A stretch of DNA of 64,000 nt, from NCBI GenBank assembly GCA_011009095.1, contig VTPC01008752.1:1-64000 (forward strand), in the 5' to 3' direction. Shown here in pieces: positions 49,291 through 62,645 of this stretch (within the stretch, counting starts at the first letter, position 1; each line of letters begins with the position of its first letter). Origin of the DNA: Ignelater luminosus (Eukaryota > Arthropoda > Insecta > Coleoptera > Elateridae). The notes under the pieces are model-generated. The model had not been told where the DNA came from and did not search any database. It saw only the letters and a list, made by a program, of their open reading frames with translations. The position numbers and the translations under genes were made by a program.

Positions 49291-52200
49291 AGGAAATTCG
49301 ATTTTAATGCGTATTTCTGTCTGATGGCTACAAATATTCCTTCAGGTTTCAATCTTCACACGCGTTCGCTGTGGAGGTGAAGTTCGGAAGCGAACGGTAA
49401 CAGTGGTGAAAAGGGGACTTCGGGGTCGTGATCTGGGGAAGATTTCGGGACGCGAGGTCCCTGGAAAGTAAGGTAAAAATCTGAGAGAATCGTTGAACCT
49501 GAGTGTTTACGCTCCCGAAACGTAGTATGCACGTATTTGATTGCAAAGATAAGCTTGAACCTCATTTGAGTAGCCGTAAGTCACGTAACACTATCGCAAT
49601 CTACATAGTCGTCTTAGGAGATCCAGCTGTATTAGGGTTTTTAAGAGAAGATATTTAACAAAAACTAATCTTTTCTTGGGAAATAGCTGTTGTACTGCAA
49701 CGGAATACCAGTGCTCCAAGGGACACATTTTAGCAAACCTTCTCTAGTATTGGTTTTGGAACCGTGCTCAGAAAGTTATGGTGACATGATAAATACGTCA
49801 AAGCGATTGAGATCGTGCTAACGGCTTCAAGGCAGACCACTAACTCGTGTTGTCGTAAGACTTGATGGATTTCATTTATTAATGTCTTCGCATGATAATG
49901 GCAGGCAATGACTTCGCTTCATGCACGTGGGTTTTCAGCTTTCTCCCTTTCTAGGAGTTACCCGACTCTTAAGTAATAATAAACGATGGTATTGTATTAA
50001 TCATGTGATTATTTGTTAACCAAGTACGATATGTACTGTCGAAGTTTAATTGTAATACGAATCCAAAATGGTGGAGTTTCCCCACATGAAATTTTTGGGA
50101 ATTTGCAGGAAGCGTCTGTAGTGGTTTTCCAAATATGATTTTAAGTGTTCTTTGAATAAATAGGGTCGGTGCGACTAAACTGGAAGTTGAAGACAGGAGA
50201 GTTCGTTCAGAAACTGTGACATTGTTATTGTGTTTTAAAAATTTTCATCAAAACTTGCATACATAATTAGATTACAAGGTGCCACCAATCGAGTTGCCTG
50301 AATGCTCTTGGATCTTACGAGTAATTTGGTCGACGGGATCAAGAAATAAGCTATCAATGTTGTCTTTGTATACAACTTCAAATTAGGCTGATAACTAAGA
50401 TAAGTATTATTAGTTCTCTTCGTGCACAAGGGAACTTGTTACGTGCCAAAATAAACTTTAAGACACAGGCTTATAATCAGCGACTAGAAGGCACGAAGAA
50501 TTAAGTTCGCTGATACCCAGACTAGCAAACAGTCGAAGACGGCTAGGTTCGAAATGCCTACTTGCCACTGAAATAGCTCAAAATCGGTATTATTAGAAGG
50601 CACCACTATGGATTCAGCCAGATTACAAGATTCAAAAGGACCATAGTCTCTCTTAAGTCGGCAACAACTTTACAAATACTTACTTAGACTTTCTGAAACA
50701 AAAGCTTACTCAAGGCGTTAAACCGCCTTATAAAAAAGTATTTTCACTTCACTCTGTATAAATGTTTTTTTAATTAAATTTTGAATATTCAAATTGAATC
50801 AACAAATCATTTTCTTTCGATCACTCAGTATGTCAAGGTTTTTGAGTCACCCGGTATATTCTTTATTAGTGAAATTTAATATAACTGGATCAAATTAATC
50901 AAATGCTTAGGTGACTTCGATATTTTCGCTCAAACCAGTGCATACAATTACAATAATAAAACTATCTTTCAAACTATAAATCTATTAGAAAAATAAATCA
51001 AAAAAAAGAAAGGTTACATAATATAAAAGAAGCAAAAAAATACAAATAAAACAAAACAAATAAACTGCTGATTATACAAAACCAAAATCCTTATAAAGTA
51101 AACGTCAATAATCGTGCTCGATCTTACTGCGCAGCAAAATTCTGGCCAGTGACGCTCGAGGGGATTCCCAGAAACGCCGAATGCGTGGGCACCTGTCGAC
51201 GCCGTTCAAACAGCTTACGACTGCACCTAATATATCTTACGAAAAGGAAATATCTAATTTCATTTAAATAAAATCGACAATGAATTAAGTCATACAAACA
51301 AATTAAAACCAAACAAATAATTATGATAAAAAAATTAAAACTGATTTACATTACAAGTTTACACTGAACATTACTTGATTATAAAATTCTTTATTCGTAA
51401 AAATGAGTAATAAACCAAACACAATACCACAATGAGTATACTATAAGTTTACAATAATGCCAAGGAGAAACTTCCTTGTTTGTTTTCCACTGAACAGTTT
51501 TTGAATGCACTTGTTTCTTTAACCCACAAGGGGGTATAAAAAAAACGACGATATTAATGGGCGTACACTAACCTTGCGTAGCTGTACGATCCAAATCGTT
51601 GTCCACACGGGTAACTGCGTATCTGTTTACTTGAAACTTCGTAGACTGGCCGCATCCACACAGCAATGAGGGACAAAATGGCGACGAATTCCACTGAATA
51701 AGTTCCGCTTAACAGCGAAAGGAAGAAGGAGCCCTACTTCCAAAGAGTAAGCTCTAACGGCAACCCTTTTATGTAATCCAGCACTACGCTGATAAGGACA
51801 TTTCACTAAACGATAATCTTCATGGGCTAAATTTTTATGAAAGACGTTGCACAAAACTTTTTCCCACCAGCGTTGGACTTTTCTCTCTGAAGCTTTTGAA
51901 TCCACTGCCCTATTTCGCATCGACCGCACCCTGATCTCAACGCGCAGAAGCGACTTATCCCGTAACTAAATTACGCAAATTGCTGCCCCGCGAAAACAGC
52001 TACTTTCTACAACCCTATACCTCAATAGAGGTCGCCACGTACCTCGATTTGAATTAATTATTGCGGAAATAATTTTACAAAAATTAAAAACCTTAACAAA
52101 CTACCGCTCAAACCTCTGGTTTTCCTTCCATCTTGATACCAATACCGGCTCGTTCTTTGGTTTACAATGTCTAGGTGGCTTTATGATCTTACCTTAACTG

Positions 52201-55200
52201 CTTTTAATTAAGCTTGTTCTTGAATCAGAAAAAATTATTAACTAACCTAAAGGAAAAAACTTTTTGGCTAAATCTTTGATATACCTTAAACCAAAGGAGA
52301 ATTAATCAATTAACAATAAAACAAGCAGATCTTAATATCATTTGTACAGATTCTACAAACTAAATTCGTACGTATGGATTATACTTTCCAACAAACCCCT
52401 GTAAACGACGGACGTTTGGCACGAACAAATTTATACTCTACATTCATCAGATTAATGTTCTGAAACTGGGTTTTCTTAAATTCGACAAGAATCCGTTCAA
52501 CTTCCGATTCCAATATATCTTGGCATCTTTATCACATCAGCGGCTCAAAAAAACTTGCACTCAGTTTTTGTGCTTTGACTTTCTTTGAATGAGTTGACTT
52601 AAAACTTGTTTATAAGTCGTACACCTTAGAATAGCAATAACGATGTTAGATTAGAATTTATTGCACTAATTGCTATAGCCCGTTTCTACGTTCATTGCGC
52701 ATCACCATATTTTCTCTTTCTTTTGAGTAAAATGTAGTAATATTTTAATTTATTGTTCTAATCTAGAATACAGTACAGTATTTATTCTAAAGTTAGAGAC
52801 GATCTATCCCTATGTGTATTTGTTAAAATAGCTTTTCCATTTCCAATTATTACCCTGGTACGACTACCTTTTTTGTGTTATATAGATCAAGTTTTTTTTT
52901 CCAAAAAAAAAGTTTGTATTACTTCGTGACGTTCTTTTAACTTTTTCCCATAATTTTAATTGGCTCGTAGAATTAAAGAGGGGAAAATTAATTTAAGTCT
53001 TACAAAGTAAAACGATAATCTTCGTGCCCCAAAATAATATTTCTAGTTGGCCGTGGTCGGAAGGAAAAGCTAACTTGCAAACTCTGCGGTTTGCGGCTTG
53101 CAGGGATTACCACAAAGTCCGACCCTTTCGGAAAGGAACTGCAACACCTTGAAACTACGCTTCTCTCGCTTTTATTACGAACCCCGTCGAGAAATTATCA
53201 CTACTATTATTGCGTAGGATTCGATATTAAAGTTGGGATTCTAAAAGGGAAGCAAACAATGAGCTTAACAAACCCGAAAAAGTTATTAAGGAAAATTAAT
53301 AATTCGGAAACTTGTTTTCATTTTATTCTCTTGTCGCCCTTTTTAACAAATACAAGAACATTTTGGGATGGCTTAAATCAACAACTAAATGATCAAAACA
53401 AGCAAGAAAAAATATATATAAATCGTCGATTCGACGAGCGACCGCGCGGATTTTAGCCCACTTTTGGAAATGAAAGGGTTTGTTTACAGTTTCATGCATG
53501 AATCATGTAATATTACCATATCACATTCCATATAAAAACCTAGAGGGGGCCTAGTTTTTGCGCTAGCTTTTAGAATATTAAACACATTCATGGGGTAACA
53601 CAAAAGGCTCTCTACTTTGCGAGTTTGTTTCTAGACATATGTATGTTGATGGGGAAGTTCGCTTTTTACGTGAAATATTGACAAAACAACCTTGACCTCC
53701 TATTCTATATTAACAAAGAAAACGAGAAAAACAACTTCACTTTTCTGAACTTGACCGCCAAAATTATCTCTTCAAAAATAATTTAATTGCCAAGAAAAGT
53801 CGAGAGTGCCTGATTTGTTCTTTTACTTTAAAAAATTTTACGTTTCCGGTTGTTTAAGATTTAACTAGGATACTTGAAGGACTGGTGATTGTCGCTTTTT
53901 TGTGTGTTCCCAGTTCTATATTCGCTCCTTTCCTAATTAGGTCAGAATTCGAATGGAAGGCCGACGGAAACAAAAAAGTTAAAGTAGACGTTTAGTAGGC
54001 TCATTAGTTTGTTTTATTATTTAGTGTCCCTAACAATTTTATCTTTTTTGTTTTTGCTTTTCTTTTTTTTTTCTCTCAAGAACGTTTTAATGAATTAAAA
54101 TTGCTTCTATTGTTTTTACTGTGGAAAGAACGAATGAAATTATTTTTAGAAGTTAACAATTATAAATTTGTAATAATGGTTTTAATAAACTTTTGAAATC
54201 GTTTTACTTTATTTTCAAAGGAGGATTTTGTCGAACTTTGGTAATTAAAAAGTATTGGATTTCTGAGAAGTATTTTAATAAAACCGAAAATAGCTAATGA
54301 TTACGAAAACCATTTGTGTTCGAAATTCAAGATACGAGGCATGTTCAATATTTAAAGAAAACATACATACATCCACTATTACATTTACCCAATTAAGGGC
54401 GCTTCCAGCTCGTCAGCGTACAAAAATTGCCTTGACGAATTTTCTCCATACATAGCTCTCTGTCATTGACCTGTGCTACCAATACCAATTTTTAATATTT
54501 CTCTTACCATGCCATTTCATTCCTTTCTTGCTTTAGCTCTTCCTTCTTTTCTCGTTCTGTTTTCTATAGTTTCTTTGTTCGTTTTCTCTCTGATTACAAG
54601 CTCTTTTTGAGTTCTTGTCGCATGAATTTCTTAGTCAAACCCTAGTCTCAGGATGATGTCTTCAATAATGCGTGTACATTCGATGGTAATGAGAGAGTAA
54701 CAATTAAATGCGGGCATATTTCTTTTTGATAACGAGCTGTTGGTGATCGAGCTAATTGAACCCTCAGATTGCTTTTTGTAAAATCTCTCTTAGAGTGCTT
54801 GAGAAGAGAAAGGAAGCAAACGTCAAAACTTGCATGCGTAGCAGAGAAAAAAGCAGAACTAAGGCTACTTGACGTGGAAGGTGTACAGATAAAGTTCATG
54901 AGACATCTACCCTGTACACTACAATTTGATTCGGAATCTTTCTGCCGAGGTCTAGTCTCTAGAGCAGAAGTAGGCAAAGTTGAACTGGTTTGTATAGAAG
55001 CAAATTGAGCAACAGAAACTAATTTTCGACCAGAAATTTAACCAAGCAATTTACTTTTGACATTCGAGCTGTTAGTATATGCGAACGTATTTTATTGATT
55101 TGACCTTGGTGATCAAGTTTGCCCATCCCATTTCTAGAGAACTATTTCTCAAAGTAGGGAAGACTGTGAATTTTTAAAAAACGGCTGCATCTCACTGAGC

Positions 55201-55599
55201 ATCTAATGAAGCTGTAACTCATTACCTAGAAACCAACTTGCTTAAAGATTGCAAAGCCACAAAGGTCTCTTTGTACTTTACAGAAGTAATGTTGAAAACG
55301 AAGAGTGTGCTACTCAAATATTGAAATAATCACTTTAAAACTGTTGGATCTATGGGTGAGGTTTAGCAAGTTCTTATCTTATCCTACCTGATTGCAAGTC
55401 TGAAGCGAAAAAGCTGAAATCAACAATCTCTTCTCTGGTACCAAACTTCAACTATAGCAAGCAGTTTTTGTCAATACATGGATAGTAGTTGTATAGGAGG
55501 AAATCTGTCTTCGTGAAGAAATCAAAAATTCTGATAAGACGAAAGACAACGATGTTTGTCAGGGAGGTGTCCAAATAACTTAATAGTATTGGCAGATTT
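49291..55599. other. non-coding stretch
   Basis: No gene can be supported. GCs are locally higher at 51120-51200, 51500-52030 and 53040-53220, with unrecognised frames 51627-51929 (-) and 53091-53456 (+). An end-like GAGTCACCCGGTATA lies at 50844-50858 and a mariner-end-like ATACGAGGCATGTTCAA at 54332. Frames at 54648-54977 (-) and 54769-55008 (+) overlap and are unrecognised. Confidence 0.35.
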
Positions 55600-56140
55600 T
55601 TTATAACGAAATTGCGCCTAGACACCAGTAGCGTAGAAAGTAGGCTGGAGCCTTGGTCGGACTGTCTATTTCACTTCACTTTCTTTAATGACCCAAACAG
55701 AAGGAAATCGTTTGGAGCGAGGTTCGCATTGTACTGGAGATGTGGCTCTTCCAGTCAAGTATGCGGTCTTGCATTGTCCTACGGGCCATTTTTCCTTTAG
55801 AGCGTTATGCACGTTTCTTAGCACTTGGCAGTAGTATTTATCGTTGATTTTGATGGAAAACTTGTCTTTCAGTGTCATAACGTTTCTTTAATTCGCTACA
55901 AGTTTGCAATCGTCCGTGTGGATCTAAGGCAGACAGCTGTCGCGGTATCCAACTAAACTTTTGGAACTGTTGGCGTTTCTAAAGTTGGCGACACGCTATA
56001 TCCATCGATTATTATGGATCGGACGTTCCACTGCCTGGATTTTTACGGGAATAAGCCAAGTCGTCTCGGCCGAGGTCATTATTCACGGACGTACTTCCTG
56101 TCACCGACTGGATTGCTGTATGTCGTCGTGCACCAAGCGA
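55600..56140 (-). pseudogene. degenerate mariner-type transposase relic
   Basis: Reading the minus strand from high to low coordinates gives pieces of a transposase in shifting frames: SAETTWLIPVKIQ (helix-turn-helix-like), the linker WIPRQLS (~55950), ELKKRYDTE, KYYCQVLRNVHNALKEKWP (~55800), the second catalytic Asp in DNARPHT (~55775), and the third in LAPNDFLLFGSLKKV (~55700). Between the last two there are only 22 residues and one stop, so ~12 residues are deleted. The first catalytic Asp region is missing. No inverted repeats could be assigned. This is an old fossil, of a different lineage from the four better-preserved mariners. Confidence 0.6.
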
Positions 56141-56215
56141 GGTAGCTCGAAGAAGTTGGTCTCACTGGATCAACTGTTCTCTGGCCGATACATGAAGCGA
56201 AGTAGGCTTCGATGA

Positions 56216-57802
56216 TTCCTCGTTGTTCTAAGTTGGCTGACACCTTTTAATTATTTTAATTCTTTTGTTTACAAACGGAAGAATTTTTTAGATCTTTTAT
56301 TAACTTGAAGATTTTTTAAATTTACTTTTGATTTTGCTCTTATTTATTGTTATTCTTTTTCTATCCGTTATTATTATTTTTTTTCATGCTGCTTGGCTAT
56401 TTATTTTTATTGTGATTTGTGGTATTTTTTGGTGTTTGTTTTATTTAAAATAAAAACAAAATAATTATTTTAAGAAACAAAGGCTTGTGTTGAGAGAGAA
56501 GGGTTTTGACTGAGTACACTTGGATCACTCTGGCGAGTTTGTTGGTCCGAGCTGCCTTGCTTTCATTTGGAATTTTCAGCTTTCAAATGCTTTACTGCGG
56601 CTAAGGGTTCGCAAGAAAGTTATCACAACGCTTGTACACATGATTGAACGCCATTTTGACTAACAGGTGATTCAGATGTTTCGTGCCACCATGCGGTCAG
56701 AGAAGACAGTTGTGACTTCTTTCTAAAATTCAATGAAATTAAAAGCCTTGATTTTGCTTTCATGCATCTCGTAATTCATAAAACGACAGTTCTAAAAGTA
56801 GGGTTATGTTATAATAAATCTTGGATCATGTCTCAGCTTATTCCGGAAAATTATTTGTCAAACTGACAGTTTGCATTAGAAACAAGACAATACCATCAAT
56901 TTATAAGTTATGCGTCGGCATGCGTTGTGTCTAAGCTACGGCCTACGGAAACATTTCACAGCCTCCTGGGAACTTAAATTTTAATGATCGCATGTTATAA
57001 GGCGAAATATGTCATCTCGTGACAATATTAAAAGGTGACTCCTAAAATTTAGCGCTAGAAGAGGAAAATAGAAATTTTTAGAGGATACAATCTCGGTGTT
57101 TGCTTAGAGGAGCAGTAAAGGTTACAATGAACGTATAAAGTTAATAAGGAACGGTAACTCCCGAAGTCTAACTTGGAACCTCCCAAATGTAAACACAATC
57201 CTGCGAACTAATCAAGTCCCTATTGATGTGAATAAATCTTATAAAAGTTTTTGTTGCACGTTAAACGTAGTTTGTAAATACTGTGTACTCCAATATAGTC
57301 TTACTTTCTATTTGTTGTGATTTACAATTAATGTTAAAAGAATTTTTTTTAATGCTTCTATGGAAGATTCATTTTTAAATTTTTTTTTAAAAAACATACT
57401 AATGTCGGAGGTAACAATAAAGATTATTTATTATTAAACAGTGAAATCTCCTTTTATACAAACATCTCGAATTTAACGAATAAATATTCAAAATGCCAAT
57501 AAAAAAGCTTTTAAGGATTTTTTTATCATATTCACAACTAAATTAAATATTTCTGCAAAAAAAACAACAAAAAAAAATAATGATGCTTAGAAAGTATTTT
57601 CATATAAAAGGTAATACTGGACGATTAAATTTTATTTGGAAGGAATGCTTTCTTGATATAAAAATTCCCCCTTTTTCTCTTTCTCTTTCCATTTATTATA
57701 TCGCATCCATTCCTTTCATTTAGTTATTTGAACTTTGATCTTTCATGCATAATAAATTTTTATTAAAAAATAACACGAGATTTAAAGTTTCTCTTTTTAC
57801 AG
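56216..57802. other. non-coding stretch
   Basis: No gene seen. Several A- and T-rich low-complexity runs occur (for example around 56280-56450 and 57540-57580). Confidence 0.45.
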
Positions 57803-57885
57803 ATTTTCGATATACAAAATGACGGGTTCTTAAACAGTGAGTGAGATGGCAACACCGGCTGTCTTCTGCCTCAGCTTGCAACTAA
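57803..57885 (+). other. candidate start-codon exon (possible signal peptide)
   Basis: A strong acceptor (TTTCTCTTTTTACAG) precedes an 83-base segment that ends at a consensus donor (CTAA|GTAAGT). Near its end an ATG at 57846 opens MATPAVFCLSLQL in phase 1, hydrophobic like the beginning of a signal peptide. This is the layout of a 5' exon whose coding part begins shortly before a long intron. An earlier GTGAGT at 57835 offers an alternative donor. No downstream exon can be identified in the window, so the gene is unknown. Confidence 0.3.
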
Positions 57886-59339
57886 GTAAGTAGAAAATGA
57901 CTAACAAAAATTAAATGAATGTTCTTCTACTTGATTACTTTAGAATTTTGAAATATTGTGTTTGCAAAAGGAAATTAGAAAACTTTTCTTTGGCAATATT
58001 TAAGAGTAACTTTCAGCAAACAAAAGCGAAAAAGAAGAAACATACTAAAATTGTATTAATCAAAGTTAATTAGACAGAACATAATCATGTAACGAAAACT
58101 ACCTAAAACAAATAAAGTGTAATTAATAACTCTGTGTATTTGAGAACTATTTGTAACAAGGTAAACACGACATGGTACGAAGAACGTCTAGCACAAGACT
58201 AATAATTATCGTAGTCGATTGCATGTTAATTAGAAGAACAGATTCCGCTAAGTTCCATGAGATACATGTACATTTGCTTCATTCGCTTACTATCTTAGGA
58301 GAAACTTATTTCAGAAATGTAATAAGAAACTTTTAAGGAAAATTCCAATGTACGTGCATTGATTAATACAAGATTATGCCTTAAACTTGCTCGGGTTTTA
58401 GTTGTAACGCATTGTTACATTTACTAATTTTGCCCATTAGGGAAATAATAATAAACCGCTTTAACTGATTGGTTGCCTTGGGTGAGATTATTTCTTGTTT
58501 TACTTAATGTTATTGTCATTACTGTCTCAATCGAAAACTTAATCATCTTACTTTATGTAGTATAAACATTCCTGAAAGTATAGAAATGTTGTAAAGACAT
58601 AAACTCTTAAAGAAAGATTTTTAGAAAGATTCAACTAAATTCGTTCTTCTTTGCATTGTTTTAACTAGTTTAGTGCCCTTTTAGTATTAAATATAAACAC
58701 CTGGAATTAATTCTAATTAACAAAGCAAAATTTGAAAAACCAGAAATATTAACAATAACACCAATTCTTGTTGATCCTGTATAGTCGATAATTTATTACC
58801 AATTAATCCGGAGTAAGTTCATTTCCAATTATGACTTTTACGTCATTCCTTCGTCAGTTCTGCTTGTAAGATCATGGTTTAAAAAACTCTAGTAAGCTCT
58901 TGCACTCTTGTAGTTAATGATTATGCATATAATTTAGGTTCTGCGCTTCCAGAACTCATTAAAAGTAAAAGTTATTTTTGAAACTATTTAGATGTTAGAT
59001 AATCTGGGTCTTTTTACTAAAGATCTTTATAATAGGTACAGAATGACTAGAATTTAATATGAAACCGTATAAAGTATGCAACTAGGTAAGTATTCAAATA
59101 ACTAGCTTTCTGGATTTTACACCGTTACCTGCTGTTAGATCTTTTGGCTGGTCTGATCTATCCTCTAGACAATTGATGAAAACTTTCTTCGTTTTTCCCA
59201 CTACCCATTCAAATTTTCTTCAAAGACTCTATTCATACCAGATTCAGCTTGGACACATTTTTTGGATACAACTGCGATTCTTCTATAAAACAAAATCAGT
59301 AAGCTGCATATGCATTAACTAATATTTATTTGTTTCAAT
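57886..59339. other. non-coding stretch
   Basis: No gene seen; AT-rich and possibly intronic if the exon at 57803-57885 is real. Confidence 0.4.
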
Positions 59340-60125
59340 ATTTTTCAACTCTTTTACCATACGACCATTAGATTGCTTGCTATTTGGAAAATTTCATTCT
59401 AGAACCAGAAATTTCCAAACTGACTGAAATAAACGTGGCACAGCCTGAAGAAATTTGCTGCCGTTCCTTACAGCACTTGGAGAATCTAATTTATCTAAAG
59501 AGTCAGTTCTAAAAACCCCATGTAGATTAGCAAACTTCTCAACCTATCTGCCACGTGACCATTATATTATCTACTGTTTGGCAAACTTTATTTTAGGGCC
59601 CGAATTTGCAGACTTTAAGTGCCAATTATTTAATGGGCCATTCCATTAATTGCTCTAAAATGCCATAAGATTGAAACTTGGCCTCGACTGTTGTGCCGGA
59701 AATTAATGCTTACCGTTTAGAATTGAAAAAACAGAATAACCTGGAAAAGGCTAGGAATCTTTTTTTTCTGGGTACCTTTTCAATCTCTCGATAACGACAG
59801 TATACTACATTAACTTCATCACCAGTGTCATTAGACCATCGTCCTACACCTTCAGCATCATCAACCATCATCCAAGTACAACATTGATTTGACAGTAACC
59901 TATTCAATCTACCAGTTGTGCGAAGATTTACCTATGAAAGCTTGATGTAGTCTAGAAAAACTCTTAACTTATCTACCAAAAATAACTTTTATATTATCTG
60001 ATATTTGGAAAACTCAATTCTACAAGAAGAAGAAGAAGTGTGACTGAAAAAACGTGACACAATCTGAAAAAGTTTGGTGGCGTTTCTGGCAGAACCTGAA
60101 AACATAATTAATCTAAAAAAACCAA
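59340..60125. repeat. three diverged local repeat units
   Basis: Blocks at about 59340-59515, 59528-59645 and 59960-60125 share a common pattern. It runs ACTT/ACTC, then TATCT..CCA..., then TTATATTATCT, then ATTTGG-AAA-TT-ATTCTA, and in the first and third GACTGAAA..AACGTG-CACA-CTGAA followed by TTAATCTAAA-like ends. They are strongly diverged. A short GAA run lies at 60025-60038. I do not recognise the family. Confidence 0.5.
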
Positions 60126-60130
60126 ATAAG

Positions 60131-61439
60131 TACAGACAAGGAAGGCTCTAAGTCTTATAAAAGTAAGAGCCTAATTTACTCTGAATCCAAACTGATTTTT
60201 ATTGTAAAACAAGGCAAATACAGTTTGTATGCTGTTTTTACAAAAAAGTTTTTGACTTTATGGATGAAGGAAAGATCATTGAAATGAGAACGATAGAGGA
60301 TTTTTTGGGATTATGATCTAAACGATCTTTAGTTACAGGGCTTAATTTCTCATTTGCTGTAGTCGTTAGTAAAGTGGAGTGCACAAACAAGTTTTAAAAC
60401 GAAGATGATGAAAAAATGGCGTGCAGGTGTGATCGTCTATGCCCATTGGGACGATAAACCATGAAGAACTAATCACATAAGTAAAACGAACAATAAACGT
60501 TTAATCTAGAGTTTCACCAATTACACAGTGCAACGGTTACCGTCAATTGTTTTAAAAATATCCAATTTCTCGAATTTCTTTAGAAATATAGTCAAGAAAA
60601 TCTTTTTAGCTGATACTTTAAAAGTATCCGATGAACAAAAGATATTTTACAAAAGACCGCTACTATGGCCAATTACAATGATTCAAGGGTGGCCGATGTT
60701 TCATTTTCCGAAATATCTTTTGACGAAAAAATAATTGACAATCACTAACCTGGTTCATGTATTGAGTTGTTAAGTAACATTTACGACAAGAAAAAGTCCT
60801 ATTTTGATAGAACTTTCCTTATAGAGAAAAGATTTTTACAATTGAATTAGGATCGATGGCCTCTGGCGGCGAAATCCGGAAAGATAAAAACTCGTTTCAG
60901 TGGTACTGCAGACATATTCCTAAATAGAATGAAACCGTTTGGTACCATTTCGATGTCTTGGAAAAATGCAACGACAACTTGGTATTGACCAACGTCTGTG
61001 GATCAGAATCTGATCAGATGTGAATGAGTAGAAAGCCTGGTAGTTTCTAACGTCAGCTTTTCTATTTTCGGTCTCTTAATGTTGCGTGCTTTATTACAAA
61101 AGATTCTTCCGTTTTCCACGCCATTGTAAGGTACATATTGGGATCATTTTTGAAACCCAAGGTATAAGTACTTTGACTTGATATGTTCAGCAGAGATATT
61201 CCTTTTAACTTGGGCTACAATTTTGCTACAAACAGCAAAACAATATCTTTTCATTCACGAGTTATGGATGAAAAACGTGGAAACTATTTGAAGTATTCAC
61301 ATTGCAAACTTTGAGTTTAGAAAAAACACTTATTTGACTTAACCTAACCAAATCCTTTGGTGTATAAGCTAGTTTGGTTAGATATTAAAGATTGTCGGTG
61401 AGAAAGTTCATTTTAGAACTTTCAAACTTCATTATTTAG
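60131..61439. other. non-coding stretch
   Basis: No gene seen. The frame 60528-60734 is unrecognised. Confidence 0.4.
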
Positions 61440-62645
61440 TATTTAAATCTTTTTATTCTTCAAAGAAGAAAGGACCAGAACGAAGTTCTTCTTCAATCCA
61501 TCTCTGTCTGGGGCTATTGCTTTTCATCTGCTGCCAACTCTTTCCATTCTCCTGACCTCCTTCAGAGTGGACCTCTTCCAGGTAATCAGTGGTAGACCCT
61601 GTGCTCTCCTACCCTGAGGATTCCAGTCAAGGGCTTGCCGTGGGATTCTCTCTGGTTTTTGTCTCAGCGTGTGATCGATCCACCTCCACTTCCTTGCAAA
61701 AATCTGCTTAGATGCGTACTATGCCAGAGCTCAGCGTTAGTGATAATTAAGTGTCATTATATTTTTAAGGCAATTATTAATAGAAACTTGCAATTTATTT
61801 TCTGTTTCAGTTTACTTTCCACGTCTCACAACCATGACACTACTGTCAAAAATTCGAAACTTTGTTTTTAATTGAAGTTGTTACGACCTCCATGTGGGTC
61901 GAAGTTGTACGAAAGTTCCCCTGGCCATACCAATCTTGCTCTCGACATCCCTGCTTGCTCCTCCATTCTTTGTCACCATGCTACCAAGATAGCAATTCCT
62001 CCACCTGCTCAGTAACCTGTCCTTTCAACTGAAGTGCCGAATGATGTGAATTATTGACTTGGATGTCTTTAGTTTTTGCAACATTTATGCGCCTGTGTAT
62101 GTTTGCTGCTTCCGCTTTTAAATCCGCCAACTTTGCCTCTATATCTCGAAAACTCGATGCTAGTAGGCACAAACTGTCAGCGAAGTCAAGATCTTCTAAG
62201 CGCTTATTCAATAGCCACTGTAGTCTTCTGTTTTGGTTGGTGACTCTTCTCAACATTGTATCTAAAACCATGATAAAAAGAAGAGGAGAGAGCAGACATC
62301 ATTGCCTTACCCCAGACTTCATGCTTACAGGTTCTGAGAACTTCCCTTTATGTTCCACTTGGAAGTACAATCTTTGTACATAGTTTGAATCATCTTTGTT
62401 ACCTTTCTAGGAATTCCAAATTGTTCCATTGACTTCCACAACTTTTCTCTATTCACCGAATCGAAAGCATTTTCGAAGCCGATGGACAGAAAGTAAAGTT
62501 CAATGGTGATTATTTGCTCTGTATAGGACCGCCCTGCTCGAAACCCAGATTGCTTCTGCATTAAGCGCTTCTCCACATGTTGCTATACATGCAAGAATTT
62601 TGCTAGGTACCGAGGGCAACGCGATTCCTCTCCAACAGTGGCATT
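61440..62645 (-). pseudogene. LINE (RTE-like) reverse-transcriptase relic, 5'-truncated
   Basis: This is the C-terminal two-thirds of a non-LTR retrotransposon polymerase. From high to low coordinates on the minus strand: WRGIALPSVPSKIL (~62640), QSGFRAGRSYTEQI, motif A around FENAFDSVNREKLW, then a frameshift, a GVRQ-CLLSPLLF-like motif with the Gly replaced by a TGA, and LEDLDFADSLCLL. There the usual catalytic FADD reads FADS, so one palm Asp is lost. Next come YLGSMVTKNGG and KIGMARGTF, and the tail WRWIDHTLRQ with QALDWNPQGRR (~61640), typical of endonuclease/reverse-transcriptase LINEs. There are many stops and shifts. The endonuclease domain is absent, as expected for a copy cut short during insertion. 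Confidence 0.9.

Noticed and set aside
51627-51929. 100-codon minus-strand frame in a GC-richer stretch
   Set aside because: No recognisable domain; the start codon and splice context are unconvincing.
51812-53022. Possible LTR pair sharing AAACGATAATCTTC
   Set aside because: The similarity does not extend beyond ~15 bases, which is expected by chance in a window this size.
53091-53456. 121-codon plus-strand frame
   Set aside because: It begins without an ATG and shows no motif; the composition does not favour it over other frames.
54648-55008. Two overlapping ~80-110 codon frames on opposite strands
   Set aside because: Neither has a recognisable domain, and they cannot both be real.
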